From: CAZNFR01 sp964572225
Lineage (GTDB): Bacteria; Bacteroidota; Bacteroidia; Bacteroidales; GCA-2748055
NCBI GenBank assembly: GCA_964572225.1
Contig: CAZNFR010000043.1
Location: 1-28,808 of the forward strand
Direction: 5' to 3'
DNA: 28,808 nucleotides
The notes beneath the pieces were generated by a model that searched no databases, was not told the DNA's origin, and was given only the letters and a program-made list of their open reading frames with translations. Position numbers and translations under genes: made by a program. This document shows, one piece after another, positions 17,801 through 25,926 of the stretch (position 1 is the first letter of the stretch; each line of letters opens with the position of its first letter).

Positions 17801-18361
17801 TACGGTGGTGCAGGTTTGGGCCTTGCAATTTCAAGACAACTCGTGAATCTCCTGGGAGGAAAAATCTGGCTGGAATCCTACCAGGGGAAAGGGACCACCT
17901 TCTACTTTACCCTTCCCTTTATCACCGCCCATAATATACCCAGGACCGATCAAACTCCGGCAGAAGAAATTGAGACGATGGACTGGTCTGAAAGGAAGGT
18001 ACTGATTGTTGAAGACGATATTTATTCATTCGAGCTTACCTCAGAATACCTTTTTAAAACCGGAATAGAGATCATTAAGGCGGAAAATGGCATTCATGCA
18101 CTTAATATCCTCAAATCGGACCCGGATATTGAACTGGTAATAATGGATATTCAACTTCCTGAATTAAGCGGTTTTGAGTTGATTAAAAAGCTCAGGGAGC
18201 TGAATATAAAAATCCCTGTAATTGCTCAGACTGCCTACGCCATGGATGAGGACAGGAAACTAGCACTATCTTCAGGTTGCAACGATTTTCTGGCAAAACC
18301 CGTGGATAAATCCTCTCTACTTAAAATGGTTCATAAACATCTCAACCTAATCCCTGAATAA
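14831..18361 (+). CDS. Soluble multi-PAS hybrid histidine kinase with C-terminal receiver
   Basis: 1176 residues with no signal peptide or membrane helix, so a cytoplasmic sensor. After a short coiled coil (about 8-35) come about six PAS/PAC modules at about 35-145, 155-270, 285-395 (weak), 405-522, 540-667 and 675-785, most ending in a PAC-like phrase such as FTDISER, IKDVTEE, FRDVSEI, SRDVTEE or IRDITNR. HisKA has MSHEIRTPMN with phospho-acceptor His813. The HATPase domain has NLIHNAIKF (N box, Asn935), DTGMGIP (963-969) and GGAGLGLAIS (992-1001). The receiver (about 1055-1174) has acidic EDD (1061-1063), phospho-acceptor Asp1106 in VIMDIQLP, Thr1134 and Lys1156. No separate response regulator or DNA-binding domain is adjacent, so the output is unknown. 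Its last 15 bp overlap the 3' end of the convergent ABC gene. Confidence 0.93.
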   Translation: MSKEYPEVSDKLQEKLRLSHKTIETLKEEVRLLQNITSLSNEIFLITNQVGEILLTAGALTKLLGYSQNDLLNKKISGYVHPDDSIAFDDYLAKLTRSGKPLGMIFRFRNSNHRYLWFESTGRIVGKEVKQDNILLIFTDISERISLKTDLQQSENRFKKLVENLPFVIFRYSKNLKHIYASPNVSGLLPFEADELIGTGYDELGFDEEKVRFFEISVQQVIDSGEPVHKEFSQQTQKGLLFLEWELFPEFDNHQRVTSVLGIIKDVTEEILSKRELLKSREILAASERLLSSGSFTCNLKNGEIFWSEGMHFLMNRKMTELTLGMDDLKDYLSETDFHFLKDEMNHVSATRKSSKFDLTFIVDLGITKTFLVELHPDPSFNENNPKILGIVKDETVLRNITESLSQTEEKFKLIFETIPDAVSLTRLTDGLFIDVNEGFLNLTGYRYKEVINQTSVEIGLFKNLRAREEFVAGVRKGPVINQDLVFFDKKGRAVEVLISAAPIIIGNEDLLISIFRDVSEIKRKERLLKLNNLKIRESEDKFAAFFDHSPDGIAIADESGIIQEWNLSLELFTGIKARDAIGKDVYFIQEHIEKYNIGKKEKKDIQKARIISFFESAQNEFLTRKFEIDLLIPHVGRKQLENIIFSIKTQRGSRIGLISRDVTEEKKASENALLYKYIFDYYEDGVAILDTNGYYLETNNAHEKITGFKAKECKLKNPSLFFGEKLFAEIFKVYDYQGAFEGEHTAKSKDGNEVIVDFLMFPVFFEDKPICIVAIIRDITNRKKAQQELLQAKRRAEEADRLKTAFLSNMSHEIRTPMNSIIGFSNLLKNPKISDNQREKYIKYINKNGENLLNLVGDIIDIAKIESNELRINKKQCDLRELLEEVNESMFKVLELEKKEEKVRLILKETNHNKVSIFTDCFRLRQILVNLIHNAIKFTSEGFIEFGYIQAQPEELLFHVKDTGMGIPEELKSSVFERFRKLENSRQKLYGGAGLGLAISRQLVNLLGGKIWLESYQGKGTTFYFTLPFITAHNIPRTDQTPAEEIETMDWSERKVLIVEDDIYSFELTSEYLFKTGIEIIKAENGIHALNILKSDPDIELVIMDIQLPELSGFELIKKLRELNIKIPVIAQTAYAMDEDRKLALSSGCNDFLAKPVDKSSLLKMVHKHLNLIPE

Positions 18362-21300
18362 TCCCAGAAACCATCCAAAACCATTGGTGAGGAATAATAT
18401 ATAAGCGAGCAGGTTAATGATCCAAATCGAAGAAAGATTAAATCGAATGGTGGAATTATAATTATCATTTATTTTCTTTTCAGCAGCAAAAAAATGGGCT
18501 CTTCCGTAAGGATTTTCAGGCCTGATGTAGATATTTTCACCCCATTTGTACAAATGCTCACCCTCAATAAGGATATCTTCCTCCGGATTCCTTCCTGTGA
18601 CAAAAAATGCTACGGTTTTGTTGTGATGCAGGGCCTTAAAATCTGAAACAGATTCCTCTTCAATTTCACCGGCAAGATTATTCAGGCTTTCTCTGATGTT
18701 AGATTCAGCTTCCGTAAGATTGTTTTCCATAAGGAACCTAAGGTAAGTAAGGTAACCAAAAGCTTCTTCAAATATGGTGGAATCATATTCAATCGCAATC
18801 AATTGATTAATTCGTTGGAAAGGAGCTACTTCTTCCATGGAGCCGAATTGACGAAACTCATTTTGCAGCAGGCCAAGCCGATTTTCCAGACTATCAGGAT
18901 TATTCTCCGCGAAGCGATAATAGTTACATTCGTTAAGGCGATCCTGCAGAACAGGAAGCACATGATTTATGGTAAATCTTGCCTGGTAAGCTTTTCTGTC
19001 ATCATTAAAAAAATGGATATTATAAGGATTGTTCGAAAATTGCTCTACCATAAGAGCCTCGTACGCCCATCTGGAGGGTATCATTTCTGCAACAACAGGG
19101 AAATTCTCTCTGTGGTTGTTAAATTCTTCAGAAGAGTCATAAGGAATAAGATAACCGGAAAAAAGTAAATTCGGAATAATCAGGAAGGGTATCAGAATAT
19201 AAATGGTATTTAGTTTTCTTACCCCGGCAGATAAAGCAAGCGAGAAAATAGCCGCAAAAGCATTCAGGGAAAAATATAAAACCGTGTATTGTAAATTAAG
19301 TCCGTGTATTTCAAGAATAAGATTGGTAAAATAGGTGTATAAAAAGGATTGGATAAAAGCGACCGAAAGCATATAGACAACCTTGGAATTATTATAGCTA
19401 AAGAGACTTAGATTCAGGGAGAGGTCCCGGTTCCTGTGAGTTTTTTCAGAGATTATTTCTTCGGCTCCCATAAGCAGACCACTCAAAAGCATAAAATTCA
19501 CGGAAAGAAAAATACTTAAGGGTATAAAGGGATTGTTTTCCAAAAGGTAATCTCCGGGTGTTGATGATCGGGTAATTATTGCCATAAGGGAACCGACCAT
19601 GGGAATCCCCAGAAAAGCAAGCAGAATATACCGCAAACTTGCAAATCGAAGCCGAAAGTTTCTGATCAAATACACCAAAAACTGCTTTTCAATCCCAGGT
19701 AACCTTGATGGGGTGATGGGCAATGGTTTAGGAGTGCTGTCATCATCCTCAAACCTGGCCTTCCATTGAGCGCGCCAGGCATCATACCAGGCACCTGGCG
19801 ATACCTGCCTTTCATCACTTATGCTGCCATCAGATTGAATTTTCTTCGTCTCAACGATTTTAATCACATCTTCCGCACTTACAGATTCAGATCTGGATTG
19901 CATAAAGTAATAGGGGAGAAGAGAAGTGTTCCTGAAGAACTCGAATGACCCGCCGGGCTCCCCGTTATAGATCATATATCCGTCCTGATCAATGAGCCAC
20001 ACCTTATCAAACATGTTAAAAACCTCCGAACTGGGTAGTTGTGAGGTCAGAATAACAAGTTTTCCTTTATAGCTTTCCTCCTTTAGTATGGTTACCAGCC
20101 TTTTGGTATCTGAAAAGGAAAGACCGGATAGAGGCTCATCAAGGAAAAGAATATAGGGATTTCGGATTAATTCAATGGCAATTTTCAGACAAATTCTCTG
20201 AAAATCAGATATCCTGTGATCAATCCCGGAACCTGCACTATAATTTTTGATATTCTGTATTTTAAGTCGCTCCAGGGTATCATTGATTCGCTTGTTAATC
20301 TCCGATTGTGATAAATTTCCCAAACAAAGCTGAGCATGATAAAGCAGGTTTTCATAAACCGTTAATTCCCTAAAAATAATATCTTCCTGGGGTACAAACC
20401 CGGTAACTGATTTAAGTTTGTAGCTATTCTCAACCAAATCGGCACCGTTTATGAACAATTTTCCTCCAGAAGGATTAAGCTGATTCGAGATTAGTTTCAG
20501 AATTGTGGATTTCCCGACTCCGTTATTGCCAATGATCCCGATTAATAACCCCGATTCTTCCGAAAAAGAAAAAGGTTTTATGCTGTAATTGGTTTGCTTA
20601 TAGCGGTAGCTTATGTTTTTGCCTGAGAGTACGATTTTTTGTGTCTTCTCAGCAATGCTGAAAAAGTCTTCTATTTCTTCATAGCTTACCGGTTCCTGAC
20701 CTTCAAACTGCAAAACATCATTTCTCCGGAAGCTGTAGAAATAACCCGGGTAGACCCGCTTATTATTTATGAATAGTGTGTACTTGCCAGTGTATTTGAA
20801 TGCAAGAAGGTAAAAGGATTCAAAATACCTGAATTCCATTTTACCTTTTATTTTTTGCTTTATGAGAATCTCCTTTTCCTTGTTTATACCAGGTTGATGT
20901 TCTTCTACCCATTCACCTTCCAGTTCATCCTCCATTTTTAGTTCATTCAAAACAAGACTATTCATCGAATTCTCGGAAAGTCCTTCATTTATAAATAGAA
21001 AAGCCTCATGGAAGACCTTATCCTTCAGATTCAAACTCTTGCTTAATTCATGAAGATTGGATTCTATTTGTTTGTCGCTTTCAAAAAAGAAAAGGCTAAA
21101 TTCCAGTAATGACAACAGGGCCAAAAGTCTTTCCTGCATTAGAAGATTTTCCTGGGCTTTGTTCCCGGCTTCAAGGATAAGATGTCTTTGAATCTGTTGG
21201 AGTTCCTCTGCAGTACTATAGGCATTATTGGTGAACTCAAAAAAGTAGCGGCCGGTGTAATTGTTGTATATCCTGAGACATTCTTCCACAGGAAAGGTGA

Positions 21301-21421
21301 TCCCTGCCTTGGTTATGTACTCCTCCAGTCCGGGTTTAATATTTTTTAGCTTACGCCCCGGTAAGGGAAGGAGTAGTAAGGAGAAAAAATGCATTAATGC
21401 ATCAATAAAACCCTGACTCAT
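18347..21421 (-). CDS. ABC ATPase-permease fusion (ABCG/ABC-2-like) with long N-terminal domain and degenerate signature
   Basis: 1024 residues. The first ~260 residues resemble a helical TerB-like region (about 30-150) and a small beta segment (about 195-250). The ATPase follows: Walker A GNNGVGKST (298-306), Q-loop FVPQED (Gln345), Walker B ILFLDEP (424-430) and D-loop LSGLS. The signature LSGGQ is replaced by ISDFQR (404-409), and the switch histidine position of ABCG-type 'TIHQPSS' reads TSQLPSS (Gln451). The permease half has helices at about 595-620, 632-655, 680-705, 712-732, 738-762 and 990-1012; a large soluble loop at about 765-985, probably extracytoplasmic, precedes the last helix. 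It is a half-transporter in ABC-2 style, likely acting as a dimer or with a partner. Cargo is unknown. It is divergent from galM and convergent with the hybrid kinase. Confidence 0.85.
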   Translation of the reverse strand: MSQGFIDALMHFFSLLLLPLPGRKLKNIKPGLEEYITKAGITFPVEECLRIYNNYTGRYFFEFTNNAYSTAEELQQIQRHLILEAGNKAQENLLMQERLLALLSLLEFSLFFFESDKQIESNLHELSKSLNLKDKVFHEAFLFINEGLSENSMNSLVLNELKMEDELEGEWVEEHQPGINKEKEILIKQKIKGKMEFRYFESFYLLAFKYTGKYTLFINNKRVYPGYFYSFRRNDVLQFEGQEPVSYEEIEDFFSIAEKTQKIVLSGKNISYRYKQTNYSIKPFSFSEESGLLIGIIGNNGVGKSTILKLISNQLNPSGGKLFINGADLVENSYKLKSVTGFVPQEDIIFRELTVYENLLYHAQLCLGNLSQSEINKRINDTLERLKIQNIKNYSAGSGIDHRISDFQRICLKIAIELIRNPYILFLDEPLSGLSFSDTKRLVTILKEESYKGKLVILTSQLPSSEVFNMFDKVWLIDQDGYMIYNGEPGGSFEFFRNTSLLPYYFMQSRSESVSAEDVIKIVETKKIQSDGSISDERQVSPGAWYDAWRAQWKARFEDDDSTPKPLPITPSRLPGIEKQFLVYLIRNFRLRFASLRYILLAFLGIPMVGSLMAIITRSSTPGDYLLENNPFIPLSIFLSVNFMLLSGLLMGAEEIISEKTHRNRDLSLNLSLFSYNNSKVVYMLSVAFIQSFLYTYFTNLILEIHGLNLQYTVLYFSLNAFAAIFSLALSAGVRKLNTIYILIPFLIIPNLLFSGYLIPYDSSEEFNNHRENFPVVAEMIPSRWAYEALMVEQFSNNPYNIHFFNDDRKAYQARFTINHVLPVLQDRLNECNYYRFAENNPDSLENRLGLLQNEFRQFGSMEEVAPFQRINQLIAIEYDSTIFEEAFGYLTYLRFLMENNLTEAESNIRESLNNLAGEIEEESVSDFKALHHNKTVAFFVTGRNPEEDILIEGEHLYKWGENIYIRPENPYGRAHFFAAEKKINDNYNSTIRFNLSSIWIINLLAYILFLTNGFGWFLGLFRD

Positions 21422-21625
21422 AGCAGTATATTATTTTCTTTGCTTCAAGGGTGCGAATAATTTATCCCCGAAATTAGGATAAAAGTAAGAAAAAGCCTGT
21501 AAGATTGATAATCAGGTTTCCAGAAAGGAATTAAACTTTTATCTTTAAAAATTGATTTCCAATTGCTGTTTGCCTTCTCTCAGAATTGAAAATCAAGTTG
21601 CTTAACCTATTAATAAAACCTGCAA

Positions 21626-22657
21626 ATGCTTATTACAGAATCGGTGTTTGGAAGTCTTAATGGCGGAAGAATCGTTCATTTGTATACCCTGGGTAACGGA
21701 AAAGGTATGGAAGTGAAGATCATGAATTACGGGGGGATTATAACCTCGATAATAACCCCTGATAGAAAAGGGAATTTGGCCGATGTAGTCCTGGGATTTG
21801 AAGATTTTCCCTCATATCTGGGGGCTCATCCCTATTTTGGGGCCATAATCGGCCGCTATGCCAACAGGATTGCCAAAGGTAATTACCTGTTAAACGGGAC
21901 TGAATATGAACATGCGGTTAATAATGGGCCCAATCACCTGCATGGAGGAATTGAGGGATTTGATAAAAAGCTCTGGACCCCTTCAACAGAGAAAAATTCG
22001 GATGCTGTAAGTCTAATACTGGCTTATGAATCGGCCCATATGGAGGTAGGTTACCCTGGCAACCTGCTTGTGGAAACGGTCTATACACTGAATCAGGAGA
22101 ATGAATTGATCATTGAATACAGGGGAAAGTCGGATAGGGACACACCCATTAATATGACCAATCATTCTTATTTCAATTTAACAGGTGGAAACAGAGACAT
22201 TAAGGATCATCTTCTTAAATTGAATTGTTCCTTTTATACACCCGTTGATGGAAGCAGTATCCCAACAGGAGAAGTCCTGAGTGTTTCCGGTACCCCATTT
22301 GATTTCAGGGAAGGAAAAACCATTGGCAGGGACCTCGATAATCTTGAAATCGGGTACGACCACAACTTTGTCATCGACAGAAGGGATTCCGGTCCGACCT
22401 GGTTTGCACAGCTCGAAGAGCCTGAGTCGGGACGGAAAATGGAGGTGGCTGCAACCACCCCCGGAGTTCAGGTGTACACATCCTATTACCTGGAGAATCT
22501 AATCGGAAAAAATCAATTACTATATCAGCCTTTTTCTGCAATATGTCTTGAGACCCAACACTTCCCTGACTCTCCGAACAAGAAACATTTTCCGGATGTT
22601 ATCCTGAGGAAAGACATGGAATATTATCAAAAAACAATTTACAAATTCAGCTATTGA
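21626..22657 (+). CDS. galM: Aldose 1-epimerase (mutarotase)
   Basis: 343 residues without a signal peptide, so cytoplasmic. It interconverts the alpha and beta anomers of hexoses, typically galactose, and supplies alpha-galactose to galactokinase. Family marks: NYGGIITSIITPDRKG (34-49), DVVLGFEDFPSY, GAIIGRYANRIAKG (72-85), NHLHGGIEGFDKKLW with His106, MTNHSYFNLTGG with His180 (catalytic acid position), GYDHNFV, and ICLETQHFPDSPN with the catalytic-base Glu309. Length is usual for bacterial GalM. It ends in a TTGA overlap with the start of the secreted peptidase gene, so the two are translationally coupled. galK lies about 5 kb away on the opposite strand. I see no clean TAnnTTTG promoter in the 200-bp region upstream. 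Confidence 0.94.
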   Translation: MLITESVFGSLNGGRIVHLYTLGNGKGMEVKIMNYGGIITSIITPDRKGNLADVVLGFEDFPSYLGAHPYFGAIIGRYANRIAKGNYLLNGTEYEHAVNNGPNHLHGGIEGFDKKLWTPSTEKNSDAVSLILAYESAHMEVGYPGNLLVETVYTLNQENELIIEYRGKSDRDTPINMTNHSYFNLTGGNRDIKDHLLKLNCSFYTPVDGSSIPTGEVLSVSGTPFDFREGKTIGRDLDNLEIGYDHNFVIDRRDSGPTWFAQLEEPESGRKMEVAATTPGVQVYTSYYLENLIGKNQLLYQPFSAICLETQHFPDSPNKKHFPDVILRKDMEYYQKTIYKFSY

Positions 22658-24579
22658 AAAGAATACCCCTTTTTTTGCTGTTCTGCGCCCTTTTTACAGG
22701 ATTGGATGCACAACACTATTGCCATCAGAGAAACACTGTTGGATTTGATGCTGTTACCCTTTCCCCTGATTTCTCCGAACTGCAATGCCTCTATGATGTA
22801 AAATGGTATTTTCCGAATATTGAGGTGAATGATTCGGGTACCTATATTTCAGGAACCACACAAATAGGGTTTGAAACAATTGATGTAATCGATACCCTGA
22901 TTTTTGAACTAAAAAGCTATTTAGAGGTGGATACGGTTTTTATCGATCGTGGGGAAGTTGAATCGTTTTTTCAGAGTGGAAATATTCTCAACATTATACC
23001 CCTGTCACCCCTGGCGAAGGAGGAATTTTTTGTGGCGGACATTAGCTATTCTGGTACAGCAAAAGCATCGGGTTTTTTTTCCGGACTGAATAACCGCACC
23101 GATTTCATCTATAACAAAAAGGTAACCTATACCCTGAGTGAACCACATCAATCCAGCACCTGGTTTCCGGTTAAGCAGGATTTGCATGATAAGGCCGATT
23201 CCGTTCGGATTTGGATCACTACCGACTCAAGTCTTTTAGCAGGATCCAATGGTATGCTGACCAACATAACCCATCTGGAAGGAGGAAGGAATCGTTATGA
23301 ATGGAATTCAACTTACCCAATTGCTTACTATTTGATCTCGATAGCAGTTGCGGATTATATTGATTACAGTTTTTATTCACCCATGTATGGAAGGACAGAT
23401 TCCTTGTTGGTTCAAAATTTTATCTATGATCATCCTGAAATATTTCAACGGGAGAAAGACAATATAGACAGAACCTCCGATATGATCCTGCTATTTACGG
23501 AATTATTTGGTCCTTATCCTTTTGCATCTGAAAAATACGGGCATGCCATGGCTCCAATGGGTGGAGGAATGGAGCACCAGACCATGACCACCCTTCAAAA
23601 CTTTAATTTCGAGCTTGTAGCTCACGAACTTGCCCATCAGTGGTTTGGAAATAATGTAACTTGCGGAAGCTGGCAGGATATTTGGATCAACGAAGGATTT
23701 GCTTCCTATGCCGAATACCTGGCCCTGGAATTTCTTGAAAGTAAGGAGGAAGCCATGGAATGGATGGAAAATGCTCATTCCTTCGCACTTCGGGATCAGA
23801 CTGAAGCTATTTATCTTAGCAAAGAGGAAGCTTATAATCCCATGAGGATCTTTAATTATAATCTCTCTTATAAAAAAGGTGCCTCAATACTGCATATGCT
23901 CCGATACGAAATAAATAACGACCCACTATTTTTTGACATATTCAGGTCTTTTCAAACCCGTTATGCGGATTCAGTTGCAACCGCCATGGATTTCTTAAAT
24001 GTTGTCAATGAATTTACTGCGGAACCCTACGATTGGTTTTTTGATCAATGGTATTACCAGGCAGGCATTCCCATAATTCAATCTTCCTGGAGACAATTGG
24101 GAGATTCATTATGGATCGATTCTGAACAGGTATCCTCCATAGACGAAGAAGGTTATTTCAGGATGCATATGGACTACAGGGTAATTTTTGAAAATGGTAC
24201 TGATACTCTCATCCGGGTTTTATTCGATAAGACCCGTAAAAAACATGCTTTTTATTTTCCTTCAAAGGTAATTTCAGTACAGATTGATCCCTACGTCAAC
24301 AACTTAGCTATCTCCACTATTTTTGAATATATTACGGATGAGACTATTGTTGAGATCAATCCTAATCCGGTTGATAGTAACCTATATCTCAATTTCAGAA
24401 ATGAATTTCCCGGTCGATCTCTTAAAATAACAGATATCAAAGGCAGTGTGCTCTATCGGAATGAACTATCCTCCAACCGGAATATTACCCTTGATCTGGG
24501 TTTTCTGAAATCAGGAACCTATTTTTTAGTTTTAAAAGAAAACGAAAAATCCTACGTATACCGGTTTATCAAATTATGA
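22654..24579 (+). CDS. Secreted M1-family metallo-aminopeptidase with T9SS type A sorting domain
   Basis: 641 residues. Signal peptide MKRIPLFLLFCALFTGLDAQ. The N-terminal beta domain (about 40-240) is followed by the thermolysin-like catalytic domain, with the exopeptidase motif GGGMEH (303-308) and the zinc site HELAH (324-328) plus Glu347 in INEGFASY (HExxH-18-E). A later NLSYKKGASILHMLR provides the expected transition-state Tyr. The last ~75 residues are a T9SS type A sorting domain (INPNPVDSNLYLNF ... KSGTYFLVLKENEKS ... RFIKL), so the enzyme is exported across the outer membrane and attached or released. It should cleave N-terminal residues from peptides. The start is TTG at 22654, overlapping the galM stop as TTGA; no ATG gives the signal peptide. 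The next gene converges with only 3 bp between stops. Confidence 0.93.
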   Translation: MKRIPLFLLFCALFTGLDAQHYCHQRNTVGFDAVTLSPDFSELQCLYDVKWYFPNIEVNDSGTYISGTTQIGFETIDVIDTLIFELKSYLEVDTVFIDRGEVESFFQSGNILNIIPLSPLAKEEFFVADISYSGTAKASGFFSGLNNRTDFIYNKKVTYTLSEPHQSSTWFPVKQDLHDKADSVRIWITTDSSLLAGSNGMLTNITHLEGGRNRYEWNSTYPIAYYLISIAVADYIDYSFYSPMYGRTDSLLVQNFIYDHPEIFQREKDNIDRTSDMILLFTELFGPYPFASEKYGHAMAPMGGGMEHQTMTTLQNFNFELVAHELAHQWFGNNVTCGSWQDIWINEGFASYAEYLALEFLESKEEAMEWMENAHSFALRDQTEAIYLSKEEAYNPMRIFNYNLSYKKGASILHMLRYEINNDPLFFDIFRSFQTRYADSVATAMDFLNVVNEFTAEPYDWFFDQWYYQAGIPIIQSSWRQLGDSLWIDSEQVSSIDEEGYFRMHMDYRVIFENGTDTLIRVLFDKTRKKHAFYFPSKVISVQIDPYVNNLAISTIFEYITDETIVEINPNPVDSNLYLNFRNEFPGRSLKITDIKGSVLYRNELSSNRNITLDLGFLKSGTYFLVLKENEKSYVYRFIKL

Positions 24580-24582
24580 TTT

Positions 24583-25926
24583 TTATAAGATCGTAAATTC
24601 CACCGTTTGAAGGTCCTTATCATCCGAACTGCTCCCCACATGGAGGAGGTATCTCCCTTTTTCAACCTCATAGCTTTCTGTATCAACATTGTAATATTCA
24701 AACTCGGAAATATCCAATTTAAATACAATGGTGGCTGTTTCCCCTTTTTGAATCATAAGTCTTTTAAATTCACAGAGTTCTTTACCGGGTCTTTGAATTT
24801 TGGAATCCGGGTAACTTAGATAAACCTGCACAATTTCCTCTCCGTCGTACGCTCCGGTATTAGTAACATCTATGGAAAGCTCAATTTTCCCATATTCATC
24901 CACTTCTGTTTTATCCAAGGCTGGTAAGCTATATTCGAAATCAGTATAGCTGAGCCCATATCCGAAAGGATAAAGTAATTCCTCCTGAAAATAACGGTAA
25001 GTCTTTCCCGACATGTTGTAATCCTCAAAATCACCCAGGTCAGAAACACTATTATAAAAACTTACAGGTAGCCGTCCTGCAGGATTATAGTCGCCTGCAA
25101 GAATGTCCGCTATGGCAAGACCTGCTGTCTCACCGGGATACCAAGCTTCTAAAATGGAGGGAATGTGCTGGTTCTCCCATGGAATGGAAAGGGCACTGCC
25201 ATTGAGCAGGACAAGAGTGACAGAGGGATTTGTCCGGTAGATTTTCCGGATCAGTTTCTTTTGCAATTCCGGAAGATCCAAATGGATGCGGTCTCCTCCG
25301 GAAAACCCTTCAACCTCTACCTTCATTTCTTCCCCTTCTAATCGGGGTGACAAACCCATAAAAAGGACAACATGGTCGGCCTCTGCTGCAGCAACGAGGG
25401 CTTTTTCCTCCATGTCAGGATCCGGAATTTCCCATATCAGGGAGCAATTGGCATCCCCCTGGAAATCGGTTGTCCGGATCTCGATTTTGTATTTTTTCCC
25501 GGCCTCCAAAGCTATGAAACGATACTTCTTGTTGGGATGATGAATATTTTTGTTAGACTGAATTAGTGAATCTTCCAGAAACAGTTCGAAGGATTTACTT
25601 TCACAACCCAATGCATAATTACCACTTTTTGGGGGTACAAGGTATCCGGTCCAGATAACCCCGAAACTATCATTTACAAGAGGTTGAGGAACTTCACGAT
25701 CCCACCAGTAAAAGTCAATTTCATCGTCAACTCTGCTGATTATCGGTTCACCCTCAAAATTTAAGTTATTAAAATAGTTGGCGTTCAGTCCGTTTTTATT
25801 CAATTCTTCGGAGGTGAAAAGATATTTACGATCTATCACAGACATAAGGGGCAATCCTTCTGCAAAATGGCATCCCGGGGTATAAATAATCTCAGAATCT
25901 TTAAACTTTTCTCTCATGCCCTGCAA
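24583..25926 (-). CDS. GH3 C-terminal fragment (PA14, GH3_C, Fn3-like)
   Basis: 447 codons, openable only from a TTG at 25926; codons just upstream in the same frame (NPVTP) still match GH3. The order is the end of the TIM-barrel linker (REKFKDSEIIYTPGC), a PA14 carbohydrate-binding insert (about 45-165: GLNANYFNN, VIWTGYLVPPKSGNYALG), GH3 C-terminal sandwich (about 170-330: DHVVLFMGLSPRLEGEE, LDLPELQKKLI, EAWYPGETAGLAIADILAGDYNPAGRLPVSF split as EAWYPGETAGLA and ADILAGDYNPAGRLPVSF) and an Fn3-like domain (about 345-445). It has no signal peptide and no catalytic nucleophile. It is the 3' half of the pseudogene, and expression as a stand-alone protein is doubtful. The stop is 3 bp from that of the M1 peptidase. 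Confidence 0.75.
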   Translation of the reverse strand: MQGMREKFKDSEIIYTPGCHFAEGLPLMSVIDRKYLFTSEELNKNGLNANYFNNLNFEGEPIISRVDDEIDFYWWDREVPQPLVNDSFGVIWTGYLVPPKSGNYALGCESKSFELFLEDSLIQSNKNIHHPNKKYRFIALEAGKKYKIEIRTTDFQGDANCSLIWEIPDPDMEEKALVAAAEADHVVLFMGLSPRLEGEEMKVEVEGFSGGDRIHLDLPELQKKLIRKIYRTNPSVTLVLLNGSALSIPWENQHIPSILEAWYPGETAGLAIADILAGDYNPAGRLPVSFYNSVSDLGDFEDYNMSGKTYRYFQEELLYPFGYGLSYTDFEYSLPALDKTEVDEYGKIELSIDVTNTGAYDGEEIVQVYLSYPDSKIQRPGKELCEFKRLMIQKGETATIVFKLDISEFEYYNVDTESYEVEKGRYLLHVGSSSDDKDLQTVEFTIL

